From an uncultured Porphyromonadaceae bacterium (lineage in GTDB: Bacteria > Bacteroidota > Bacteroidia > Bacteroidales > Muribaculaceae), in contig CAMWSS010000005.1 in the NCBI GenBank assembly GCA_947177035.1, forward strand, positions 25,411 through 89,410: a stretch of 64,000 nt of DNA, given 5' to 3'. Each line of letters opens with the position of its first letter. The first letter of the stretch is position 1. A program made the position numbers and the translations under genes. This document shows positions 34,443 to 41,896 of this stretch, piece after piece. Under the pieces are notes generated by a model. It was not told the origin of the DNA. It ran no database searches and saw nothing but the letters and a program-made list of their open reading frames with translations.

Positions 34443-35569
34443 AAATCGTCTACTGTCATTGCTCGGTGTATAATCCGGGCGGAATGGAGCGGGTGTTGCT
34501 CAACAAGGTCAGATGGCTGGCCGGAGCGGGCCACGAAGTGATCGTCGTTACTACCGACCAGCAGGGTAGGGCGCCGTTCTATGCGTTCCCTCCCGAGGTC
34601 AGGATGGAGGATCTCGACATCAACTATTCGGTCGACAACAACAAGCCGCTAAGTCAGCGCATTCTGTCGTATCTGCGCAAACGCCGCCTGCATCGCAGCC
34701 GCCTCACGCAGCTGCTGATGGCCGAGCGCCCCGACATCACGGTGTCGCTCTATCCGTCGGAGTCATCGTTTATTCCCGATATAAAAGACGGCAGCAAGAA
34801 GGTGCTTGAACTTCATTTCAACCGCTACTTCCGGCTTCAATATGGCCGCGGCGGGCTGACCGGTCTGATCGACCGCTTCCGCAGCCGGAGAGACGTGGCT
34901 CTGGCGTCGCGTTTCGACCGTTTTGTCGTGCTTACGGAAGAAGACAGGAAATACTGGGGCGATATGCCGGCGATATCCGTCATCCCCAATGCCGCGCTGC
35001 CCATGCCAGAGGTGAGCGACTGTTCGGCCAGAAGAGTGATCGCGGTGGGCCGTCTTGACTATCAGAAAGGGTTTGACCGGCTCATCAAGGCATGGGATGT
35101 CGTGAAGCGCAGTTCCATCTCCGACGGATGGCGCCTTGACATATTCGGCCAGGGCGAGTGGCGCGATATGCTCGCCGGAATGATCGCTTCCAGAGGTTTG
35201 TCGGACTCCGTGGCGCTCAGACGGCCCACTTCCGGCATAGCCCGGGAATATGCCGGAAGCTCCATGCTGGTCATGACTTCACACTTCGAGGGTTTCCCGA
35301 TGGTCATGATCGAGGCGATGTCGGCCGGACTGCCGGTGGTGACGTTCGGTTATAAATGCGGCCCTGCCGACATCATCGCCGACGGAGAAGACGGAATCAT
35401 CGTGCCCGACGGCGACATCGAGGCGCTGGCCGCCGCCATGCTGTCGCTTATGGCCGACGACTGCCGCCGCAGGGCAATGGGACAGAAGGCCCGCGGGGTG
35501 GTCGGCCGATATTCTGAAGACGCCGTGATGGCGCGCTGGACATCGTTGTTTGAAGATCTCGTAAAGTAA
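34439..35569 (+). CDS. Glycosyltransferase family 4
   Basis: A 376-residue GT-B fold enzyme. The N-terminal half contains YCHCSVYNPGGMERVLLNKVRWLAGAGHEV; the C-terminal half has AVGRLDYQKGFDRLIKAW and FEGFPMVMIEAMSAGLPVVTFGYKCGPADII with the EX7E-type motif. It begins with GTG in a GTGA overlap with the polymerase gene and ends in a TAATG overlap with the next. GT4 enzymes are retaining; the donor is unknown. Confidence 0.9.
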   Translation: MKIVYCHCSVYNPGGMERVLLNKVRWLAGAGHEVIVVTTDQQGRAPFYAFPPEVRMEDLDINYSVDNNKPLSQRILSYLRKRRLHRSRLTQLLMAERPDITVSLYPSESSFIPDIKDGSKKVLELHFNRYFRLQYGRGGLTGLIDRFRSRRDVALASRFDRFVVLTEEDRKYWGDMPAISVIPNAALPMPEVSDCSARRVIAVGRLDYQKGFDRLIKAWDVVKRSSISDGWRLDIFGQGEWRDMLAGMIASRGLSDSVALRRPTSGIAREYAGSSMLVMTSHFEGFPMVMIEAMSAGLPVVTFGYKCGPADIIADGEDGIIVPDGDIEALAAAMLSLMADDCRRRAMGQKARGVVGRYSEDAVMARWTSLFEDLVK

Positions 35570-36813
35570 TGAAGGAAAAGGGTAGGATAGTTCAGATAAA
35601 TCCGGTGTTGCGCATCAGCACATCCACCGGCCGCATAATGCAGGAAATAGGGGCGCTTGCCGTGAGTGAGGGCTGGCGCAACTGGTGTGCCTATGGCAAA
35701 GGCCGTGATGGCCTGCGCGCATGTGCCACCGAGACGATTCCTGTCGGCGGCCGGTGGAGCACTGCGGCCCACGGCCTGCTCACGCGTGCGTTTGACCGCC
35801 ACGGACTGGGTTCGGCCGCCGCAACTCGCCGCTTTGTCAGGACGCTTCAGGAAATCTCCCCCGACATAGTCCACATCCACAACATCCACGGATATTTCCT
35901 CAATTACCCGATCCTTTTCGACTATCTCGCCAATAGCGACGTGAAGGTGGTCTGGACCGTACACGACTGCTGGCTCTACACCGGCCACTGCTATCATTAC
36001 TCATTTGCCGGATGCGACAGGTGGCAGAGCGGCTGCGGCGACTGCCCGCAGCGCGGTGAGTTCCCGCGCAGCGTCATCGCCGACCGTTCGCGCCGCAATT
36101 TCATCGACAAGAAAAAATACTTCACATCGGTGCCCGCCGACCGCATGGTCATCGTCACCGTGTCGGAGTGGATGCGCGGCGAGATGTCGCGCTCCTTCCT
36201 CCGCGACTATCCCTTCAGGGTGATCCACAACGGCATCGACACTTCGGTGTTCCGCCCCTGTGGCGGCGGCGACGTGCGCGCCCGCCTCGGCATCGCCCCT
36301 GACAAAAAGATAATTCTTGGCCTGGCCAGCGTGTGGAGCGCTGAAAAAGGCCTCGGCGACTTCATCAGCCTCTCGCGCCTGCTCGCCCCCGACGAAACGA
36401 TCGTGATGGTGGGAGTCGACCCGAAAACCGCCCGGAAACTGCCGCCGGCGATTCATTGCATACGCCGCACCGAAAACATCGATATGCTGGCGCAGCTCTA
36501 CTCCGAGGCCACGGCGTTTGTCAACCCCACGTGGCAGGACAACTATCCCACCGTCAATCTCGAAGCGATATCATGCGGGACTCCGGTGGTGACATATCGC
36601 ACTGGCGGAAGCATCGAGGCGATCACCCCTGACACCGGCCTTGTGGTCGACCAAGGAGATGTCGGCGGATTGCTTGATGCCGTCAGGAAAATAGAGGCGC
36701 TCGGCAAGGAACGGTTCACACATCCGTGCCGCCAATACGCGCTTGCCAACTTTCGCAAGGAAGACCGCTATGAGGAATACTTGCGACTCTATGAAAAACT
36801 GCTCACACATTAG
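35569..36813 (+). CDS. Glycosyltransferase family 4
   Basis: A 414-residue GT-B protein. IVQINPVLRISTSTGRIMQEIG and VHDCWLYTGHCYHYSFAGCDRWQSGCGDCP (a Cys-rich insert common in a subgroup of colanic-acid-type GT4 enzymes) are followed by NPTWQDNYPTVNLEAISCGTPVVTYRTGGSIEAI, the donor-binding end. Translation is coupled to the preceding gene by a one-base overlap. The four conserved cysteines could hold a structural zinc; this is an inference. Confidence 0.9.
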   Translation: MKEKGRIVQINPVLRISTSTGRIMQEIGALAVSEGWRNWCAYGKGRDGLRACATETIPVGGRWSTAAHGLLTRAFDRHGLGSAAATRRFVRTLQEISPDIVHIHNIHGYFLNYPILFDYLANSDVKVVWTVHDCWLYTGHCYHYSFAGCDRWQSGCGDCPQRGEFPRSVIADRSRRNFIDKKKYFTSVPADRMVIVTVSEWMRGEMSRSFLRDYPFRVIHNGIDTSVFRPCGGGDVRARLGIAPDKKIILGLASVWSAEKGLGDFISLSRLLAPDETIVMVGVDPKTARKLPPAIHCIRRTENIDMLAQLYSEATAFVNPTWQDNYPTVNLEAISCGTPVVTYRTGGSIEAITPDTGLVVDQGDVGGLLDAVRKIEALGKERFTHPCRQYALANFRKEDRYEEYLRLYEKLLTH

Positions 36814-36827
36814 TAAATATAGTAGAT

Positions 36828-37937
36828 ATGAGGATATTACAGATAGGAAAATTCTGGCCCGTGCTGGGTGGCGTGGAGAAGGTCATGCTTGACCTCACGC
36901 GCGGTCTGTCTGCAAGGAATATCGAGTGCGACATGCTGTGTGCGGCCGCCGATGGCGCTCCGCGTGTATTCGCGCTGAATTCCTGCGGCAATGTGATCGC
37001 CGTCCGCACTCTGCTGAAGGCCAGCGGAACGATGATCGCGCCGCAGATGGTGTCGGTGTTGCGACGCATAGCCCCGCGCTATGATATAATCCACGTCCAC
37101 CATCCCGACCCGATGGCCGCTCTGGCTCTGTTTCTGAGCGGATACAAAGGGAAGGTCGTGCTTCACTGGCATTCCGATATTCTGCGCCAGCGCCTGCTGC
37201 TCAAGGCCTACCGGCCGCTTCAGCGATGGCTGCTGCGCCGGGCCGACAGGGTGATATGCACTTCGCCACGCTATGCCGAAGGCTCCGGGGCGCTCCGCAG
37301 TGTGGCCGACAAACTCGAGTGCGTGCCGATCGGCGTGGCTCCGGTCATTCCTGACCCCGATGCGGTCGATCAAGTGCGCCGGCAGACCCGCGGCAAGCGG
37401 ATCATCTTCTCGCTCGGACGCATGGTCCCTTACAAAGGCTTCGACAGTCTGATCGCTGCCGCCAGCCGCCTCCCCGACGACTATCTTGTCGTGATCGCCG
37501 GCTCCGGACCGCTGCACCAGAGCCTGAGCCGGCTCGTCGACCAACACGGACTGGCCGGAAAAGTGATCATGCCGGGGCGCATCTCCGACCGCGAGCGCGA
37601 CGCATGGATCGGGGCGGCTTCAGTGTTCTGCCTTCCGTCGGTCGAGAAGACCGAAGCCTATGGCGTGGTGCTCGTCGAGTCCATGTCGGCGGGGCTTCCT
37701 GTCGTGGCCACCGAGATTCCCGGTTCGGGCACTTCGTGGGTCAACGCCCACGGCGTCTCGGGGCTGAACGTGCCATGCTCCGCGCCCGACAAACTGGCCG
37801 AGGCCCTGATCAAGGTGGCCGACGGCGTGCACTCCGCCGAATTCCGCGTCAACGCGCGCCGGCGCTGGGAACGCATGTTCACCATCGATGCGTTCATCGA
37901 CAATATCACAGCTCTGTATCTTAATCTCGCTATTTAA
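36828..37937 (+). CDS. Glycosyltransferase family 4
   Basis: A 369-residue GT-B enzyme: LQIGKFWPVLGGVEKVMLDLTRGLSARNIECDML, IIHVHHPDPMAALALFL, FSLGRMVPYKGFDSLI and KTEAYGVVLVESMSAGLPVVATEIPGSGTSWV. This pattern resembles mannosyl/rhamnosyl transferases that act early in unit assembly. It starts 14 bases after the previous stop and is followed 17 bases later by the initiating transferase gene. Confidence 0.9.
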   Translation: MRILQIGKFWPVLGGVEKVMLDLTRGLSARNIECDMLCAAADGAPRVFALNSCGNVIAVRTLLKASGTMIAPQMVSVLRRIAPRYDIIHVHHPDPMAALALFLSGYKGKVVLHWHSDILRQRLLLKAYRPLQRWLLRRADRVICTSPRYAEGSGALRSVADKLECVPIGVAPVIPDPDAVDQVRRQTRGKRIIFSLGRMVPYKGFDSLIAAASRLPDDYLVVIAGSGPLHQSLSRLVDQHGLAGKVIMPGRISDRERDAWIGAASVFCLPSVEKTEAYGVVLVESMSAGLPVVATEIPGSGTSWVNAHGVSGLNVPCSAPDKLAEALIKVADGVHSAEFRVNARRRWERMFTIDAFIDNITALYLNLAI

Positions 37938-37954
37938 ACCAAACACATCCCACA

Positions 37955-38683
37955 ATGAATTTTGACGTCAACAATTCCACCACGGCAAGTCAGGTCAACG
38001 TGTGTGACCCCTCCGGTTGCAACGACATGTGCCGAATCAATCCGGTCGACGTGTCATCGCGTCGCCGGGAGCGTCTTAATCCCTTCAGGCTCTCAGCTTC
38101 GCAGAAAATCGTCAAACGCACGTTCGACGTCATCATCGCCATCATGGCCCTCATTCTCTTCTCGCCGATAATCCTGATCATCGCTCTGATAATCTGGCTC
38201 AACGACTTCCACAGCCCAATTTTCTCGCAAACAAGGGTAGGACTCGCCGGCAAAGAGTTCACGATCTATAAATTCCGCTCCATGCGCATCGACTCCGAGT
38301 GCGACGGTGTGCCGCGGCTTTGCTGCGACAACGACTCGCGCCTCACCCGCATCGGCGCCTTCCTGCGCGACCATCACCTCGACGAATTCCCTCAGCTCTG
38401 GAATGTGCTCCGGGGCGACATGAGCGTGGTGGGCCCCCGGCCGGAGCGACCGTTTTTCACCGACAAGATAATAGCCAGCTTCCCTGACTATTGCCTCCTG
38501 TTCCACATCCGTCCGGGGCTGTTTTCCGACGCCACGCTCCGCAATGGCTACACCGAAACCATCGGCCAGATGGTGCGGCGCGCCGAGATGGATCTGGAAT
38601 ATCTCCGCAATTACAGTTTTTTCCGCGACATCAAGATAATCTGGCAGACTTCTGTCTCGATCATCAGCGGCAAAAAATTCTGA
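37955..38683 (+). CDS. Initiating undecaprenyl-phosphate sugar transferase (PglC/WcaJ-like)
   Basis: A 242-residue protein with a polar 45-residue N-terminus, one hydrophobic segment (VIIAIMALILFSPIILIIALIIW) and the catalytic domain of bacterial sugar transferases: SPIFSQTRVGLAGKEFTIYKFRSMR, LTRIGAFLRDHHLDEFPQLWNVLRGDMSVVGPRPE. It lacks the four-helix N-terminal domain of WbaP/WcaJ, so it is of the small PglC type. It would place the first sugar-1-phosphate of each repeat unit on undecaprenyl phosphate. Confidence 0.92.
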   Translation: MNFDVNNSTTASQVNVCDPSGCNDMCRINPVDVSSRRRERLNPFRLSASQKIVKRTFDVIIAIMALILFSPIILIIALIIWLNDFHSPIFSQTRVGLAGKEFTIYKFRSMRIDSECDGVPRLCCDNDSRLTRIGAFLRDHHLDEFPQLWNVLRGDMSVVGPRPERPFFTDKIIASFPDYCLLFHIRPGLFSDATLRNGYTETIGQMVRRAEMDLEYLRNYSFFRDIKIIWQTSVSIISGKKF

Positions 38684-38690
38684 CACGCAA

Positions 38691-38969
38691 ATGAAACTCA
38701 AAACCAATCTGAAACTCCGTGAGGTCGCCGACCGCTACATGCTGGTCGACGTTTCCGACTCCGACGCCAACATAACCGACGTCTACACCCTCAACTCCAC
38801 CGCGGCCTTCGTCTGGCGCGCCGCGGCATCCGCCCCCTGCGTGCCGTCGCCGCAGCAACTGGCCGATATGCTCTGCGCCGACTATGACGTTGACCCGGAG
38901 GTGGCTCTGGCCGACGTGTCGCGCCTGCTGTCGGTGTGGCGGGAATCAGGACTCATTGTTCCCGACTGA
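38691..38969 (+). CDS. PqqD family protein (HPr-rel-A-type system)
   Basis: A 92-residue PqqD-like protein: KLREVADRYMLVDVSDSDANITDVYTLNSTAAFVWRAA, then YDVDPEVALADVSRLLSVWRESGLI. PqqD-type domains bind leader peptides or act as small chaperones for modifying enzymes. The following two genes encode a nucleotidyltransferase-like and an HprK-like protein. I recall this combination being labelled an HPr-rel-A system in family collections, its product unknown. Here it is embedded between the initiating transferase and the export genes of the capsule locus. Confidence 0.82.
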   Translation: MKLKTNLKLREVADRYMLVDVSDSDANITDVYTLNSTAAFVWRAAASAPCVPSPQQLADMLCADYDVDPEVALADVSRLLSVWRESGLIVPD

Positions 38970-39041
38970 CCTCAGTCACCTCCACCACCACTATTGCGAC
39001 CTTCTCCTGTCTCTTCGATTTCCACTCGGATGCAAAGGCAA

Positions 39042-40142
39042 ATGAAGCCATATGATTCGCCGGCCGAACAGGCATTCTTCGAACTGGTGCGCTGCGGCAT
39101 GCTCGACTCGGAGCCTGACGCGGCACTCTTTGCCGCGCTCGGAGCCGAAGGGTGGAGTGCCGTCTCCGACATGGCCCGGCGCCAGACCGTCAGCGGCATC
39201 TGCTACTCGGCCTTCTGCCGCCTGCCGGGCGGCCTTCTGCCCCCCCACGAGCTGCTCACGCGGTGGGTGGCACGCGTCAACGCCATCGAAACGGCCAACC
39301 GCAGAATGTCGGCGGCCCTTGTCAGGCTGGTCGAGGTCATGCGCGCCTCAGGCCTTAGCCCCATTGTCCAGAAGGGACTGTCGGTGTCGCGTTTCTACCC
39401 TGCGCCCGAACTGCGTGAGTGCGGCGACATTGACCTGTGGCTCCCTGCCGCGCAATTTGCCCGCGGGGTCGCCGTCGCCGCCGGCTTCGATCCCAACCTC
39501 AGACGCAACCCCGACAGCAGCGTCTCGTTCGTCTGCGGAGGCTTCATCGTCGAGCTACACAAGAGCCTGGTCAACATTTCCAGACCGCGTGCGGCGCGAC
39601 GCCTTGACGCCATCATCGGGCGCATGTGTGCCGCCGGAACCGGCCATTCTCCCGTTCCGTCGCCTCCTCCGATGCTCGAGCTGCTGCTCATCGCCGTCCA
39701 CATCATGCGCCACGCCTTCGGCACCGGTGTCGGACTGCGGCAGATCTGCGACTATATCTGCGCATGCCGTGCACTGGCGGGAGCCTACTCGCCCGACGAA
39801 TTCGCCGCAACCTGCCGCGAGCTCGGCATCTCGCGCTGGATCGCCATGCTCAACAGGCTGTCGGCCCTCTACTTCGGCGTTCCTGCCGAAATCCTTCCTC
39901 CCTCGGGACTCGACGGTGCCGACGCCGGCGCCATCTCCCCTGTGCCTCTGATGGAGATTATCCGCCAAGGCGGTAACTTCGGACACCATCTGCCCGGCCG
40001 CTCAGACAAAAAAGGCTTGCGCCACAGCAAGCTCCACACCGCCGCAATGTTTGTCAGGCGTGCGCGTTTCGCCGCATCCGTTGCTCCCGCCGAAGCCATG
40101 TGGGCATTCATCCGCCTCGCCTTCGGCCAGATATATTGCTGA
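39042..40142 (+). CDS. Uncharacterised nucleotidyltransferase family protein
   Basis: A 366-residue protein of the NTP_transf_5 group. The key segment is PIVQKGLSVSRFYPAPELRECGDIDLWLP, with GDIDL giving the paired acidic residues of the nucleotidyltransferase fold and the KG...YP pattern just before. It starts FFELVRCGML like relatives. The track start at 38994 is a TTG; ATG at 39030 and 39042 are possible, and 39042 is preceded by AAAGG. The natural substrate is unknown; members occur beside PqqD and HprK-like genes, as here. Composition is strongly GC-rich. Confidence 0.82.
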   Translation: MKPYDSPAEQAFFELVRCGMLDSEPDAALFAALGAEGWSAVSDMARRQTVSGICYSAFCRLPGGLLPPHELLTRWVARVNAIETANRRMSAALVRLVEVMRASGLSPIVQKGLSVSRFYPAPELRECGDIDLWLPAAQFARGVAVAAGFDPNLRRNPDSSVSFVCGGFIVELHKSLVNISRPRAARRLDAIIGRMCAAGTGHSPVPSPPPMLELLLIAVHIMRHAFGTGVGLRQICDYICACRALAGAYSPDEFAATCRELGISRWIAMLNRLSALYFGVPAEILPPSGLDGADAGAISPVPLMEIIRQGGNFGHHLPGRSDKKGLRHSKLHTAAMFVRRARFAASVAPAEAMWAFIRLAFGQIYC

Positions 40143-40145
40143 AAA

Positions 40146-41066
40146 ATGACTCCCGACCTCCGACTCCGCATCGGGCCTCTGGGCCTCCGCCTCGCCGGCA
40201 TGCCCTGGACTCCCGCCACGATTCCCGCCAACTTCCGTCCGTTTCTCGACGCGGCCGACGACCCCGCCGCGACACAGCTTGCCGTCGACTGCTCCGGATG
40301 CCTCCCGGCCATTCCGGCCGACGCTCCGCTCTCGTCGTCGTGCAACGACCTGGGCCGTGCCGAACTGTTTCGTGCCGCCGACGGCCGCTCTTGGCTTGTG
40401 GCGCTCACTCCCGCTCCGGGCCATCCCGCCCGGGTCATGATCATCGACCCCTCGCTTGCCTCGGCGCGCCTGTGGCTCCTCTCCCCCTCCGACCCCTGGG
40501 CCGACTTTGTCATCGACTCCATGTCGCGCATCTTCTTCTCTCAGTTTGCCGCCTCGCGCGGCGCCCTGATGCTCCACGCCTCGGCCGTTGCCTGCTCGGA
40601 CCGCGCCTTCCTCTTCATGGGCCGGAGCGGAACCGGCAAGAGCACCCACTCGCGCCTGTGGCTCAGCGAATTCCCCGGCTCGCAACTGATCAACGACGAC
40701 TGCCCGCTCGTGGCGCCTGCCGCCTCGGGCTGCGGCTTCAACGTCTGCGGCACCCCCTGGAGCGGCAAAACGCCATGCTGGCGCCGCGTCTCGGTCGCCC
40801 TGGCCGGGGTGGCCCGGCTCCGTCAGGCGCCCGCCAACCGCTTCATCCCAACATCGGGCGTCGACTCCTTCGTCGCCTTCATTCCAGGCATGTCGGTCAT
40901 CACCTCCGACCGCGCTCTCTATGCCGCGGCTTCGTCAACAGCCCTGAACCTGCTTGACTCCGTCGCGGCCGGCATCCTCGAATGCCTCCCCGACCGGCAG
41001 GCCGCCCTGCTGTGCCGCCAGTCACTCGACAGAACTCACTCATCAATCACCATTTCAAACAAATGA
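40146..41066 (+). CDS. HprK-like P-loop kinase
   Basis: A 306-residue protein whose C-terminal part resembles the HPr kinase/phosphorylase core and PEP carboxykinase fold: a P-loop FLFMGRSGTGKSTHSRLW (about residue 160), followed by SQLINDDCPLV, where the acidic pair normally binds metal, and VCGTPWSGKTPCW. The N-terminal 130 residues are specific to HprK-related proteins. It probably phosphorylates a small protein, peptide or sugar made with the preceding two genes. Its stop overlaps the Wza start (ATGA), tying this trio to polysaccharide export. Confidence 0.85.
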   Translation: MTPDLRLRIGPLGLRLAGMPWTPATIPANFRPFLDAADDPAATQLAVDCSGCLPAIPADAPLSSSCNDLGRAELFRAADGRSWLVALTPAPGHPARVMIIDPSLASARLWLLSPSDPWADFVIDSMSRIFFSQFAASRGALMLHASAVACSDRAFLFMGRSGTGKSTHSRLWLSEFPGSQLINDDCPLVAPAASGCGFNVCGTPWSGKTPCWRRVSVALAGVARLRQAPANRFIPTSGVDSFVAFIPGMSVITSDRALYAAASSTALNLLDSVAAGILECLPDRQAALLCRQSLDRTHSSITISNK

Positions 41067-41857
41067 AATCATTTAAAAACACTTGTTACGCACTGCTCAT
41101 TCTGCTTTGCGCCGCCATGCTCGGAGGCTGCCGTTCGCAGAAAGACTACCTCTATCTGGCCGATATGACCGATGAGCAGGGCTATGCCGTCACCCACCGT
41201 TACCAGCCGCGCATCCAGCGCAACGACCGGCTCAAGATCACCGTCAGCTGCAAAAACCCCGAACTGGCCGTGCCATTCAACGTCACCCCAGGCGCCCTCA
41301 AGGTCACCGAAACCGGTAAAGTGGGCAGCAGCGCCGAGATCCAGTCATATCGCGTCGACAACGACGGCGACATCAACTTCCCCGTCCTCGGCAAACTCTA
41401 CATTGCCGGACTCACACTGACCGACGCCGAAGAGATGATCCGCTCGCGCATCATCGACGGAAACTACATCAAAGACCCGATCGTCTCCATCGAGTTCAAA
41501 AACTTCCACTACACGGTGCTCGGCGCCGCGGCCGGAAACGGCACATACACCTCCGACGGCGACCAGGTCACCATTCTCGAGGCCATTGCCCAGGCCGGCG
41601 ACCTCGCCTCAAACGCCGACCTCGGCAAAATCGCCGTGATCCGCGAGGAGGGAAACACCCGCACGGTCCACACCGTCGACATCCGCAGCTCCGACATCTT
41701 CAACTCGCCTGCATTCTACCTTGCCCAAAACGACATTGTCTACGTCCGTCCCAAACGCCCAAAAAGCGAAAACAAAGCCAACTTCCTGCAGTGGCTCACC
41801 GTGGCCCTCTCTGTAGTCACCGCCACAACATCCGTGATCTGGGTCACGAAACGATAA
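41063..41857 (+). CDS. Wza-like polysaccharide export lipoprotein
   Basis: A 264-residue outer-membrane lipoprotein. The signal peptide MKSFKNTCYALLILLCAAMLGGC ends in a lipobox, with Cys at about 23. The Poly_export domain (RIQRNDRLKITVSCKNPELAVPFN...GDINFPVLGKLYIAGLTLTDAEEMI) and a SLBB-like part (FHYTVLGAAAGNGTY...QVTILEAIAQAGDLASNADL) follow, with a C-terminal hydrophobic helix. It is shorter than E. coli Wza, as is usual in Bacteroidales. The track start at 40982 lies inside the HprK-like gene; the ATGA overlap at 41063 decides the start. Confidence 0.92.
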   Translation: MKSFKNTCYALLILLCAAMLGGCRSQKDYLYLADMTDEQGYAVTHRYQPRIQRNDRLKITVSCKNPELAVPFNVTPGALKVTETGKVGSSAEIQSYRVDNDGDINFPVLGKLYIAGLTLTDAEEMIRSRIIDGNYIKDPIVSIEFKNFHYTVLGAAAGNGTYTSDGDQVTILEAIAQAGDLASNADLGKIAVIREEGNTRTVHTVDIRSSDIFNSPAFYLAQNDIVYVRPKRPKSENKANFLQWLTVALSVVTATTSVIWVTKR

Positions 41858-41896
41858 CCTTTTCCACATATATATTCCATTCTTAAACCAGTGTCA

